The notes under the pieces were generated by a model. The model worked only from the letters and a program-made list of their open reading frames with translations, made no database searches and had not been told where the DNA came from. Position numbers and translations under genes: made by a program. From positions 1,038,105-1,102,104 of the forward strand of contig CM022673.1 of assembly GCA_012295275.1 (NCBI GenBank): a stretch of DNA of 64,000 bases. Reading direction: 5' to 3'. Below are positions 29,397-43,500 of the stretch, piece by piece. The stretch is from Chrysomallon squamiferum. Taxonomy: Eukaryota > Mollusca > Gastropoda > Neomphalida > Peltospiridae. Positions within the stretch are counted from its first letter, which is position 1; every line of letters begins with the position of its first letter.

Positions 29397-30149
29397 TAGT
29401 TTGTAGTTATTATTATCATTATTTTATTATTATTAAAATTCATTATATTTTAATGTTTAAAAATTAAACTAATTATACTTATTTTAGAAAATATAATATG
29501 CTATAAAATATTAATTCAACGAAATCACCTTCGATGTTCAGTGAAAATCAGAACTTAGATTCGGCCAAAGGAATAAGGTGGAATTTACAAAAAAAGAAGA
29601 TTATAAGGGAAATAACTCTGACATAATCAGTCATACAAAAAACGAAATTGGAAGTCCAGAAATGAGAGGATATAAATTATAATAGGTAAATATCTATCAT
29701 TTCAAATTTCCTAAATTCTAGCACTTCATCACGACAGAGACCTTCACATTGTAACTTGTTAGCATATATCCATACTGAACAGTGACTATTTTACCACAAT
29801 TACTTATTCTGCTGGAACTAGTATGCCTATTAGTATTAGTATTAGTATTTGTGTACGTGTATCACACATTTATTAAAGGATTTAATTATTTGTATAATTA
29901 TATATAATTATATATAATTCATCAGAACTTATGATGTTTGTCTTTGTAAAAGTTTGCCGTTAGCAAGTTGGATGTTGACTACTTTTGACGTTTTTTATTT
30001 TTATTTTTTTAAAGTTTATCTAATATCTTATGTAAGACTAATATTTTCTTCGACATTCAATAATTCTTAAAATCTGTGTATATGTCTCTGCATTTTTTTT
30101 TTTTTTTTTTAAAGTAAAAATTGTTATCCAAATTTTATTTATATTTCAG
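29397..30149. other. Spacer upstream of C1orf74 homologue
   Basis: AT-rich, with no coding sequence seen. The first, non-coding exon and promoter of the C1orf74-like gene should be here or in the repeats to the left, since that gene's coding exon starts with a splice acceptor. I could not place the donor. Confidence 0.4.
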
Positions 30150-30158
30150 TTTTAGAGG
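30150..30158 (+). other. 5' UTR end with splice acceptor
   Basis: TTTATATTTCAG (AG at 30148-30149) ends nine bases before the start codon of the C1orf74-like gene and is preceded by T-rich DNA. The gene therefore probably has a 5' UTR intron and one coding exon. Confidence 0.55.
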
Positions 30159-30920
30159 ATGAATCATATTGATGAATGGAAAGATCTTGTGAGACAGAAT
30201 CTTGGAAAACAGTTGTGGGTTCACTGGTTGTCAGTTGCACTGGATATTCTCATAGTTGACACTGGCGTCAAGCCAGCGTTCTTGTTTGATTATGGTTGTG
30301 TTACAAAAGCACAGTTGTTGAATCTGCTCTGGTCAGCACGTTCCAGAGGCTTTTTGTCAACAGATTTATGTCTTGTTTGTATTGAAATGGACTTTTTGAT
30401 AGTAAATCAAAATGTATTTTATGTGGAACCTTTTAAATCACTTTCTGAAAAAATCGTTTTTATAAACTCGTCTTGCCGTTTAACAGAGCCTCAAATTACT
30501 GAGAGCAACAACAATTTGAAATCAACATTATCTGAACTTGATCAGATTAAAACTTGTGCAGACAAATCAATAACTTTATCGGTTTTGCCTGATAGAAATT
30601 TTAATCCTTCCTCATTATTTGGACTGTTGTTAGGGTACCCAGTAGTTTACTGGTATGATATGGATGATGATTCCAGTGAGAACTGTCTCTCCATGCAAAC
30701 ATTAATAAATTATAAAGTTGTTGGAAGGTTAAAAGAAAATGTTGGGAATTCACAAACTATCCATCTCATCTTCTCATTTAGTTTTCCTGAACAGCTTCAT
30801 TGTGAATCTCTTGTTCAGAACTGGTTTTGTCAAATTGAAAAACAAACTTCATGGGACATGCTATTTAGGGATTTTACAATGACATCAGACAAAGTTATAC
30901 TTCCTCATGTATGCTTGTAG
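30159..30920 (+). CDS. C1orf74: UPF0739 protein, C1orf74 homologue (253 aa)
   Basis: A single uninterrupted coding exon of 253 codons begins MNHIDEWKDLVRQNLGKQ. The order of blocks matches my memory of the UPF0739 family: an N-terminal helix, LVDTGVKPA-like IVDTGVKPAFLFDYG near residues 50-64, a middle LVCIEMDFLIVN, LGYPVVYWYD near 165-174, and a C-terminal LHLIFSFSFPE-like strand followed by Trp-rich helices. Length agrees with the vertebrate protein (about 270). The biochemical function of this family is unknown to me. There is no signal peptide or membrane span, so it is probably cytosolic or nuclear. It is convergent with RIPOR. A poly(A) signal lies 90 bases past the stop. The name rests on remembered similarity, not a search. 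Confidence 0.8.
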   Translation: MNHIDEWKDLVRQNLGKQLWVHWLSVALDILIVDTGVKPAFLFDYGCVTKAQLLNLLWSARSRGFLSTDLCLVCIEMDFLIVNQNVFYVEPFKSLSEKIVFINSSCRLTEPQITESNNNLKSTLSELDQIKTCADKSITLSVLPDRNFNPSSLFGLLLGYPVVYWYDMDDDSSENCLSMQTLINYKVVGRLKENVGNSQTIHLIFSFSFPEQLHCESLVQNWFCQIEKQTSWDMLFRDFTMTSDKVILPHVCL

Positions 30921-31009
30921 CTATCACCTTTTTAAAATTACTTTTTTCTTCTTTTTTTATAAAACCATATTATCCTTTTTATATGTTATGTCTGAATTTA
31001 TTTTTATAT

Positions 31010-31015
31010 AATAAA
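31010..31015 (+). promoter_or_regulatory. Polyadenylation signal AATAAA, C1orf74 homologue
   Basis: The first canonical AATAAA after the stop codon at 30920. Confidence 0.5.
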
Positions 31016-34000
31016 ATTAAATCTTTTCACAATTCTATGAAACAGTTATGAAAGTTATTATTATATTTGCTTTAGCTATCAAATTAATAAGAACATATAG
31101 TTTTCATTTTGCCATGCCATAAATGCTAAAATAAATGAGGCTCCTTTAACTAGAGTTAATAAACAGGATGGTATTGATTGTGTGGACAACGGTCAATAAA
31201 CACATTTAAACTTCCCTTTCTTTTAATAATGAAACAAACATACACTGAAGTAGTAATTTCCATAACTGATTTATTATAATTTAATTTTCTTCTTATGTAT
31301 TTACCCATTAAAATGCATGCATTATCAGTGATTTGAACCTTCAACTACTATAATATTTGTCACATGCAGCAGTTATCAGATAAACTTTCAACATCTTCCT
31401 TCTAAACATACATATATCTGCCTGACATCATATAATCCGTGTAATTTTTTGGTGAGATGTATCATTCATTCAATCTTTCTTTCTAAACAAAAAAGACAAA
31501 ACATTTTTTTAGACGTTATAGGTGACTTTATTTACAGTGACTTGCAAATACATTATCTACATTGTGAATATGACAGAGAAAACATCCCCTGTGTCCAAGA
31601 ACACCTACAATACCTGTACAGTAGTGACCAACTTCCCAGACAAAAGGCAACAATTTGATAATTATGCACACAGGCAACCTAACATGTAGAAAGACAGTTG
31701 ACAAAGCACAAGCAACAACAGTAAATCACATAATATTATAAATTCCAGAATGATCCAATGAATTAGAAGAATTTTGTTTCACAAGCCTTTTTAGATTCAT
31801 GCCAGTGAAAAGGCCTGAAATAAAACTTTATTTTTAAAAACATAAAAAATAATAATAAAAATTATAAATATATAAATTTAATTAAGTTTCAGAAAACCTA
31901 CAGCTCAGTTTTGCTACAATACATCAGTATTTTGAAGAGCTGATCCAGACACTGAAACAAAAAGTTTATGTTAAAGAAGACAAAATGGAGAGTTCTCTGG
32001 AATGGATGATGCATAAAAGCCCTACAGCAAGCATTTGCATTTAAAACTGCGAAATACATTTATGTATATATACATATGCATATTACTGGCAGAAAGACAG
32101 CCAATTTAAATAATTTCTATAATTTTACTTATATATTTTTGTACATAAGCAATGATTTCTGCATATATATCATTCTTAAATGTATACACAAACAATATAT
32201 TCTTAGTTATTAACACAGGAATGACATCAAACAAAAAATAAAAAAAAATTTGGAATAAAGGTGATGACTTATTACTTTAAACAATAACAGTCTGAGATAA
32301 AACCACATATTACAATCAGTCAAAAAAAATATATATCTATAGCATTTCAATCTGACAGCTAAGTAAATAGAAAATCAAAATTGAAAATGAAACAAATTAA
32401 ACAAAAATACTATATGGACAAAATAAATCCCAATCTCAAGACTGCAGGAATACCACAGTTTAGCCATTTGTTATCTTTAGTTATTTTTCAATTATCTGGT
32501 GAGCATTTAGTGAAATGCATACAACAGATTTTACCCTTTTATTGTCTAGTTCTGGCTGTCTTTACTTAATAATCAATCTCTGTATAAAATGAGGTAATGG
32601 TTTAATATCTGAGTGAGAATCTCAACACAGCTGAGCTGGTACAAGAAATAACAAACATAAATTATTTTGAGAAGTATGTAAAAGATTTATAAACTAGACA
32701 TCAGGTCCATCCACCTGCTAAATCAGATCATTTATAAAGGTGTTATTTAATTTTAATACTTTCTTTTTAAAATAAAATAAAAAATAATTAAAAAAACAAT
32801 ATTCATTAGTGTTTGAGAATTTTTTGCAAATATAAATGTTTATAAAAGTCTTTGTTCAGGATGCAAAATATTGCTGCCAAATGACAAAGAAAAAAAAAGA
32901 AAAAATTCTAATAGTTACGTCGGATGAGAATTCAAATCCTGTTGTCAATTTATTATTATTATTTTAACCAAAAAAAAAAAAAAAACAAAAAACTAGTGTT
33001 TAAATCTGAAGTAAAGTCTTGAAGATTATAATCCCGAAACAAAATAATATTTTAAAAGTAAAATTGTTCAGAATAAACAGACATTGTTACACATTTTTAC
33101 ATTTTTTAAAAATTATTCAGTTCATATTAGACAAGTAACTTGTTTATGGCAATTGGTAGAACCAATTTTTTTTAAAATTTTATTTACATAACAGCAATAA
33201 GAATAACAATAGTTAAAACAAAAATCTGCAGACTCCTTTCAATAGGATTTGTGAAAATTTTAGTATAAGGATGATACAAATTATAAAAAAAAGTAAACAA
33301 TAACTGAACACAGACCAACTTGCAACTTTTTAGATTTTTACATCACACACAGAATAATAATAAATAAATAAATAAATGAAATTAATTAAAATGCTATTTT
33401 AAATGAGGTACAGTTGTTCTGTTCTCTGTTTCTTTTATTAGTTTACTATATTCTGTATACTGAAGATGATTTAGAACATATTGGTCTTTCATCAACAATG
33501 AATTAAAAACACTTACAAGGTAAAGTCTGACTAACCACTGTTGACTATTGAAAAGACAAATGGTAAATTAAAAATAATAAACATGTCTATCAATACTGAA
33601 CAATAAAAACTTTAAAAATCAGTAAACACATACATATTCTAACCTTCAGAAACCTGCAGAAATCTGAAAACGATGTAAACATCTAGGATTTATATTTCAT
33701 TTCTCTCACTTTAAAATAAAGAAAAGATAATACTAAACTGTTACAAGACTAAGACTTTGTTTTGGCACTCTAAGTAATGCTAATAATGAGTGTGTAAAAT
33801 ATTAATGCTACAGACTGAACAGAAACAAAATCTAATATTATATTCTGATTCATTTTTATCTCAAGTAAGTTTGGTTGATATATTTCCCTTTTCTTTTTTT
33901 TCTTTTTTTCTTTTGTTACTTTTATATTTTTTGATTCTCTCTCTCTTTCTTAAAAGAAATCATAACTTAAAAGGAGACTGGTACTAGTTTTAAATACAGT

Positions 34001-34864
34001 TTTTTCTGAATATGCCAAATTAAAAGTGAGAGTTAAAAGATAAATTATAAAATGTTCAATAGAACTGATTTTTGGTATTTAGTAATTTAATTTTATTGTT
34101 ATTGTTTTATTTATTTTAAATGTTTTGTTTTATTTTATTTTATTTTACTTTTCTTTTTATTTATGTTTTTTTTTTTTTTTTTTTTTTTTTTTTCAATTAC
34201 TAATTTCAATTTTGAATTTCTTTGGTCTAGGTAAAGCAAATACTGTGGAAAAAACATCTATGACTAGTTATTTTACAAAAAGTAAAAGATGCAACAATTT
34301 TTCTAAACTAACAATAATAATAGTTTGTAAATAGAAGTTATAAATTTCTAAAATTTAAAATAGCTGATACTATTTAAAGTGAAGAAAAAAAATGAAAAGA
34401 ATAAAAGCAGTAAATGACTAGTTAAACATATACAGAAATACATTTTTTCTAAACATGAATACAAAATCCAGTCATTCTTTTCAGATTTTCCTACATCAAA
34501 AAAATCTTTCATCACCAATTCAGCTAACATGCATATATAATTTTCTGCTGTGATCTTTAAATTTTAAAATTATCTTTAAACAGAAACATTACCCAGTAGC
34601 ACCAGCACATATTTATATTCTGACTTCTTTAATCTTGTATTAAAATAGTAAATAAAATATCTGAAAAATGAAATCTTCTCATTTTTTTTTTTTTTTCTTT
34701 CAAATACAATACGGATTTCTGTAAATTTTATTTTAAAAACAAATATAAAATACATTTACATGTTATTAAAGAATGACAAAATTAATAAGAAAAATGATTT
34801 ACTATGTAGAAAATAAATTCTTCAAAACAGTACCTAATACATAAAGGTATAAAATGTTCATTAA

Positions 34865-34897
<33 letters not shown>

Positions 34898-35450
34898 AAA
34901 ACGAAAGTACATTGCATAGCTTTTACAACATTAAAAAGAAAAAATGGAATGAAATGCTTGAACTGACAAGGAAATATTCACACACATAAAAAAAAAGAAA
35001 AAAAAAAAGATAGTTTTATTTATTTCTTACATTCCAATAATTAAAACTGTTAATGGGTTGGTGTTTGTGTGTGTGTGTGAATGTGTGTGAACACAGTGGA
35101 ACTGTATTTACTAGAACTTTGTAATAAAAAAAACTGATAAAAAACCCATTTATTAACATTAAACCTGGTGTTGCACAAGAACTCTCGGACGGCATTACAA
35201 AATATGAAGAAACCAGAAAGATACACAGCTGTAGCAGATATACAACACAAACAATATCTGTTTCTACTTAACACAAACGATCAGCATTTCATAATTTTCA
35301 TATTTCATCTTATTTTTTAGTAAATTATTTGAAACCTCTTGATCTGTTGCATATTATTACAAGATATACAAATTTATGTACAAATTAATTTTTTGTGTGT
35401 GCACATTTTTAAGACAGTGAATTATTGTGAATGCTGTTATATTTATATAT

Positions 35451-35487
<37 letters not shown>

Positions 35488-35581
35488 AAAAAACCTAAAT
35501 GTGAAATTGCCTAAATCATATTAAGAATCAAAAATATTTTAATTTCTATAATAACAATCTGTTTTAAAACAGCATTTTAAC

Positions 35582-35634
<53 letters not shown>

Positions 35635-36488
35635 GCAATTATAATGATAATAATAATTTTTACATTAATACATAATAAAATGAATTGGCAGGAAAAAATA
35701 TAATTTTGAAACAAATCTTTAAACTGCATTAGTCTAACAGTTTGCATATTTCTATCAGAAATTATTAAAAAAGAAAGGAAATAATATTCTGCACACAAAA
35801 ATCTGCTTCTTTAACACATACTTCTGACTTCCATATGAACATATCAAGTACTTTACACTAGCAAATAGCATGTAAATGACAACAAATTCTGTATACATAC
35901 AATTTTTTTTAAATGTTATTTTAATAATGTAAAACTAAAAAAAAAAAGAAAAAAAAAAAGAATTACTAAGGTAAAAATCACAGGTATCTGTAATTCTCTC
36001 AAAACTAAATGTTCATGACTAGTGACATAACAAAAAATGGCATGATATCAAAAAGATTAACTCAAGTTCAACAAGTTCAACATGATTTCTATTTTGTTAC
36101 TAACAGGCTTCTGACATTCAGACATTATCAACACATCCATACATACCAGCTGCAAAACAGAACAGAAGTCAATACATGCAGCCTGACTGAAAACTATTTG
36201 TAATTGTCAGTTTAAGCTTCTGGAAATAACTGGCATGGCTTTGCTTACTAAATATCTAAATATACAGGCTGAAATACAGAGCATCATTCCAAAGTTATAA
36301 ACTTAATTTTAAATCTCATCAACTTCAGTCCAATGGAAATAAATGATGTAGTTTCATTGAACAAAATATTTATACAAGATGGCCGAAAAGCAGTGTGTCA
36401 ATCCAAACATTAAAAAATGGATGCAGCTGACATGATTTTTAATAGTTTAAATATCAACAACTTTTATACAGTGAGAACATTTAATAGC

Positions 36489-36528
<40 letters not shown>

Positions 36529-36707
36529 GGCTCAATTCTATAGCCTCATTACTAACTAAATAGAGGGTAAATAAACAAATCTTTTCGCCAGGTAGATTTT
36601 TGAAACAACAGCTCTTCTGTTCTTCTTTTGTAAGCTATGTGATGAATTCACAAATCACAATTTGCAAATTACTTTAAAAAAAATAATATAATAATAAAAA
36701 AAAAAAA

Positions 36708-36770
<63 letters not shown>

Positions 36771-37424
36771 TAATAATGATAATAATAAAATGATTCACTG
36801 ATATAAAATGCTACTGGAAAACTGTGAGGTGAAAAACAAAGATACTGAACTGTTGAATGTCAACACAATCCAGGTTCAATGTGTTAAAGCATCAGAATGG
36901 GATTTTGTCACTTCCCTAATCTTTTTTTCTCATTGTTATACTTCAAGAAAAAAAAAAAATAAATAAAATAAAATAAAAAATTATTTTAAAATAATTAAAA
37001 TAAGTATTAAATCTGGAACTTGCTCAGAATCATCAGGCTCCTCACTTTCAGCTGACATGACTGTGATGCACATATAAGTAAAACTGTACAAATACAAATG
37101 ACAAATTATTCACTACAGTTGTTCGTAGACTAGAATAGGGTGACACTGTCAGTGGTGAAGTGAAATGTCTGTTTACAAAAACAACAAATCAGCAATGATG
37201 AATTTTTTTTGATTGTTTCTGTCTTCATTCCACAGATCTTTATCTTACAGTAGTTTCTCATGTAACAATTTACACAAGTTATTTTTCCTTTAATTTTTTA
37301 TTTTTTACAATATTTATATACACATTCCACCAAACTGGTATCATTAAACTATTCTTTTTTTCTTTAATATTTTTTTGAATTGTCTGTATTGTCAATGTCT
37401 CTCTGACAACAGTTAATTTTTTTT
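31016..37424. other. Convergent intergenic region / probable long RIPOR 3' UTR
   Basis: No coding sequence is supported on either strand. It is very AT-rich and has homopolymers (poly-T at about 34167-34193, poly-A at about 34868-34894), (TA)n near 35453-35483 and 36488-36520, and (AAT)n at 35586-35632 and 36706-36767. The closest minus-strand AATAAA past the RIPOR stop is at about 37297-37302, but many others follow, so the RIPOR 3' UTR length is not determined. Confidence 0.5.
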
Positions 37425-37501
37425 TCACTTCTTAACATGGAGTCCCTGAAAACCATGTGATGTTAACTGTGCTTCTTCATAAGCCTGTCTTCCGCTTTCA
37501 C
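37425..37501 (-). CDS. RIPOR: RIPOR last coding exon
   Basis: It joins in phase 1 to FSLG of the preceding exon and reads ESGRQAYEEAQLTSHGFQ before the TGA at 37425. The AYEE-type ending fits the family's C-terminal Armadillo-like tail. If the preceding donor were skipped, the exon at 37933 would instead end at a TAG after SLGQLK, giving a slightly shorter C-terminus. Confidence 0.8.
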
Positions 37502-40500
37502 CTGAATTAAATACAACATATTAGAAAAGCTAGAAGATATATCATAAATATTTAAAATAAATATTAAATATGACATTAATTGTAGTACAAAAGTGAGAAA
37601 AAATAAGGGAAAAAAGACTGAAAAAAAAAAAAAAATTAATAAAAATAAAGTTAATAATTTAGAACTATACAAGACATTAATCATAGCAAGAGTTAAAAAA
37701 AAACAAATAAGAAAAAAATTAAAACTAAAATAACAAAATAATAAATTAATAATTAAATACATTAATGAAACAAATACATAAATTAACTAATAAAAATAAA
37801 AATTAATATTTAATATTATTTATAAAATATAAAAATAAAAAAACTTTATTAGGTTTATCCAAATACTCTCCATCCCTCTCTCCATAAGAAAGGTGAGTGA
37901 AAAGAAAAATGATTTAAACTACTTTAACTGACCCAGAGAAAACAAAGCCTCTTTGGCCTTTCTCCTCACTGTGGATGAGCTGTCAGCCTGGCACACAAAG
38001 ATCAGCTGATCTGTACTCTCAGAGGCCTGCAAGTGATATGACAATGTAACGCTTTTCAGAAGACTAATAATAATAATTACAAAAATAACTTTAAATTGCT
38101 AATTTACATATTGTAATATTATCTCATAATAACAATGTCTGTCTGTCTCTCTCCACATGTAATTAGGTACATGTGTATAAACACACACACACACATTAAT
38201 ACACTTTCATAATCTATTATTTATATTTATATTACTGTTGAAACATGTTTAGGAACAGTTTCATAGATTAACAAAAAACCCAGAGTAAAATTAAAATATT
38301 TATTAAACAACTAAATAACATTATTCATATTTTTTAACAAATCTTATTTATTATTTATATTTTTTTTTTTAAATAAAATATTTTTAGGAACAGTTTTTTA
38401 AGTTTTATAAAAAAAAATTAAAAGTAATTAAGAAAAACTAAAATGTTGGTTAAAATTAAAATCATTTAAAATAAAAACAATAATAAAATGAACTTTAAAA
38501 CTTAAGATTTAAATTTTTTAAAAGATACAAATCCAAACTTTGAAATAGTTTATTAAGGAATTTTTTTAAATTCTTAAAAGGCATTTTTAGTAGCTCAACA
38601 TGAATGAATCATTGTGTATTATATACCACACTGTTGACCCTTGATTTCACAGACTAACTGTGGGGGGTAGCAATATTCTGGAAATGCAAACATTAACCCT
38701 AAAATTTGCTAAAATATTAAACTTCACTATATGTATCAGTTATATAGTAATTTAATAATGTAAGAAGAGCACACAGACATAAAAACAATGTAAACAAATG
38801 TACAGAAAAATTACAGTACATAAATGTGGTCTAGGTTGGGTGAAGTTTGTTAGGTTGGAATGGGTATGGGTGCAGATATAAAATCGACTCTTATCTTGAT
38901 GGAAAGTATAGTGGGACTTAGAATAACTTAGTAGTATCTAGATGTAAGGTTTCAAGTGGGAAATGACAGCAAATTCAAATTATGTGATTTTTTCCAAATT
39001 TGGTCTGGATTCCCTGATATCTGGAAAACTGAGGTTTGTAAAATCAAGGGTCAACAGTATGTTAATTCATATTTTAATGTATCTTTTAAAGATTACACAG
39101 TTATTTTCAAATACTGTCAATAAACAATCATACCTCTAGTACAGATAATGCCACACAAGCACCAGCTCGCACTTCCGGGTATCTGGTCTTCCAGAGCCTC
39201 AACAAATATGATCATAGCCTGTAAATACAATGAAAACAAATAATTAGGTTTCTGTTTGGTTTACAATTTTAACTATGAAACTTTTGTAGACGTATTATTT
39301 AATGACTTCAAAAAAGTAAAGGTATCATTTATTTTTTTGATAATTTATATATATATATATATATATATACTTTTTGAACATTATATAATTTAAAAACTTT
39401 TTTTAAGAATTAAAATTTCTGAATAGTTAAGATGCTAATGGTGTTAATATTTTAAACATACATATGTGCATGCATACACCCACACCCACAGACATATACT
39501 CGTATGTATATATATTACTTTAATTATTATAAATTTCAGGTAAAGTTTTCTAAATGATAAAAAAAATTAAAGTTCTTACCTTATCTCTTGTGACTTTATT
39601 TCTACTGATCACCTTCAGATATGATGCTACAAGAATTATTTGTAAAAATAATAAAAATGAAGTAAAACATTTATGAACATTAACATCAAACACATTCCAT
39701 GCATATTTAGAAACCATTTCTTAGAATTTATTGACTTACTTAATTTTTTATCTACAATAAAAAAATAAAATAAAATAAAATAAAATAAAATAAAATAAAT
39801 AAAACTTTCATAAATTAAAATTATGCAACATTAATATGCAAAACTAAAGCAGGAAAAATCATAACAAATCAGAAATAATAGCTGTTATAAGTGATTTAAC
39901 ACTTGTTGATATATATAAAATGAAATCTTGATAAATATATAAAATTAAAATCTAGGCATACTGGAAACTAAAAATTTAAAGAGGGAAAAAGCAATAATGA
40001 ACTATAAACAGTAATAACAGAATTGCAATAACAAAATTTATCAATAAATAAACAATAAAATACCGATAAAGAGTTAAATATAAAATTTCAAACAAATTCT
40101 CTCTTTTTATTATGGCAATAAATTAACAATTACTCACTACTATAAAACAAAAGGGACACAGGTAAACTATACTAATTATTGACTATACTAATAAATAAAG
40201 AGACAACCATCTAACCTGCAGACTGCTGAATCTCTCTCTGTGAGGCCACCAGTAACATTCCTACAACTTTCAGACATGTTGGTCGTGGCAGTTCCTCTTT
40301 CAGAGTCAGGATGGCTTTGATTACCTGGTCCGGGTTTGCAGAACAAAGACGATCAGCCAGAGAAACTAGAACAGAGAGATTATGTATTTATAACAGGTAA
40401 AACACAGAGATTATGTATTTGTAACAGGTAAAACACAGAGATTATGTATTTGTAACAGGTAAAACACAGAGATTATGTATTTGTAACAGGTAAAACACAA

Positions 40501-43500
40501 AGATTATGTATTTATAACAGGTAAAACACAAAGATTATGTATTTGTAACAGGTAAAACACAGAGATTATGTATTTATAACAGGTAAAACACAAAGATTAT
40601 ATATTTGTAACAGGTAAAACACAAAGATTATGTATTTATAACAGGTAAAACAATGAGTTTGTTACTGAAGTGGATGCTGAACAATCTAAATAAATTTTAA
40701 CATTTTACATCATATCAATTTATTAAGATTTGTGACAATTTATAATAGAGTATCCAATATGTATATGAAATACAGAATAAATTTAAAAATTAATATTTAT
40801 ACCAGACATTCTTTATCAATAAATAAAATCTATAAAATCTAATTATAAACTAAATTATAAATGATTATATATGAAACAAAATATATTATAAATTATGATA
40901 TACCAAATATAATGAGTATGTTATAAATAATGATATGTAAAATATAATGAATATGTTATAAATAATGACATATAAAATGTAATTATAGAGTAAGTTATAA
41001 ATGATGACATGAAATATAAAGCATATTATAAATGATGATATATGAAAGTATATTATAGATAATGAAACAGAATTATAAAACTTTGTTATAAATGATATTA
41101 TAAACAATGATGGATCAACTACTTACTGTCTTCAGCTATCTGTTCAATAGCAACAAGGCCGCCCGTGGAAGTGAAGTATGTAATAAACTGATGTAAAGTC
41201 ACAATAACATTACTTCCCAGTTTCTCTGGCTCATACACAGTCAAGTCCAAAATCTTGCCCATCACATACGAAAATACTGAAACAAACAGAACGAGATTCT
41301 TAAGTCTTTTAGTAAAATATTTTACCAGGTTCTGTCTTTTGTATTTGGTAATCTCCAAAAAAATAAAAAATAATAAATAATAAATAATCATGTAATTTAT
41401 AGTATTTTTAAAAATTTAAATGATTTAAATTATCATATATTATTTATTTTCATAAATAATCACATTTTGTTAACAGACTACTCTGTTTAAACATATATTT
41501 TAAAAATGAATAATTTCTTCTTTTTTTGAAACTAATGAACTTGAAAAATGTGTACCTCTGACTGGAGACACATCAAAGTTTTCTTTAATTCGCAGACTGT
41601 ACTTCTGTTCAAACATGTACGCAATCTTCTCTGGATGCACGTACAACACATTGTGATCAACACAAGTTACCCAGAATTCACGCAGTGATTTGTCATCTGT
41701 TAGTTCTGTCATCACTGAAATAAAAAAATAAAAAATAAAAAAATAAATAATAAGCAAAAAATACAAAATAAATAAATACATAATAAATAAAATCAATGAA
41801 TAAAAATCAAGAACCTAAAATATTTTTTAAAGAGGTGAATAATCTCAGGGGAAATAACTCTTCTGATTACATTCACATTTCTCTTGTTGATTTTACCAAG
41901 AAAAATCATTGATATAATAAATATCAAAAATGCATGTTAGATAATGAAATAAAATCTGTCTCACCAGGATGAAGGTCAATATCTGGACCAGCTCTGGCAA
42001 TTTTCAGCAAGTTTTCAAGAATTTTGGCTTGTTTTTGTAACTTGTCCAGTGCATAAAACTCTCGACACTTGAGTGGCCCAAAGTTTCCAAGGTTCTAGAA
42101 CAAAATTTAAATAATAATTAGTTATCTTTCTGTTAAAAAAATCTTATTAGCAAATGTTTCCCAGCATACAAATAACAATAACTGAAATTACTACCACAGA
42201 ACAGTGACTACACCAATAAGAACCAAAATCAATTTACCTTCATGTTTTAAAACAAATGTCTGTTGTTGTTAATTTATTAAAACAGTATGTAAAATAGATG
42301 TTCAGCTATCAATTGTTTTAAAACCAAACATATTTACATGTGGATGTATGTATGTATGTAGGTATTTGCCTGTGTATGCATGTCCATGTATGTGTGTATC
42401 TGTGTACATGTGTGTGTATGTGTACCCAAGTGTGTCTGTCTGTGTGTATCAGTAACCCTTTACCTCAAGCAGCCGATCACAGTAACACAAATGGAAGAGT
42501 AAAGCTTGATCGACTTGATCGTTGCCAGTTGAGGGTGGAACAGGACTTGACTCCAGACTTGAACTCAGCTGTGTGTCTTCACTGAGTCGTTTAGCCAGAG
42601 ACTCAATTCCTGAGTCAGCAGTTTTAGCTGTGGACTCGGGACTGGCAAGCATCTGGTCAATACTACATCGGCGACTTCCTCTGAGAAACACACACACAAA
42701 AAGAAGAATTACTATCAATGGTAAGTGTTTCAGGTTAAAAAAATGAAGTATATCCAATTCCAACATCCTCAAAAAAAAAAAAAAATAAAAAATTCTCTGT
42801 TCTGTTTCTTCCTGGACAGATATTACCAGCTGTAGTATGATCATTTTCGTTAGTGAAAATGCACAGAAAGAAAACTATAACAGTTAATGCTTACTGTGGT
42901 GAAGAGTTGAGGTCATCAATCGACTCTTCTGTGTTGAGGAAATCAAACGCTTCCAGTGCACTCTCTATTGACACACTGATACTGGAAGAACGAGAATTAC
43001 ACTGTGACCGTTTCTGAAATATAAAATCAACAACACATCAACACAAAACTCAGATACATCATTGTGACACATTCTTTTTTTTTTTTAGCTTCTGCTGTTG
43101 CTTAATACAGAATTATGAAAAGACAACTGTTGCTTCATCTTAAACTTACAACATTAAATAAATATGATAAATAGATAACATTCAATTTACATACCAATAA
43201 AAAAAAAAAGTAAACCTAAGTAAAATAAAATTCTAATTCAACATGCTAATGTAATATATTGGTGTCTTCATAATCTGACTATTAACTCTACAGTTATGTA
43301 AATAGTAGGAACAAAATACAGTCCCTCTACAAAAAAAAAAAAAAAAAAAAAAAAAACCACAAAACAAAAAACAAAACACTGATGAATCATTACACACCCT
43401 AATAAAATGTTCCATGCTGAGCACAACTTCTTCAAGTTTCTGTAACTCGTTGTACTGTCCGAGAAAATCTTCCAGCGTGGTTGCCAAGTTGTTGAGAGCC

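Noticed and set aside
40374-40651. Regular repeats resembling a CRISPR array
   Set aside because: There are no unique spacers, the units are directly adjacent, and the context is a eukaryotic intron. It is a minisatellite.
42522-42746. Plus-strand frames over RIPOR exons (also at 43414-43692 and 55977-56168)
   Set aside because: They are antisense shadows of conserved RIPOR coding exons.
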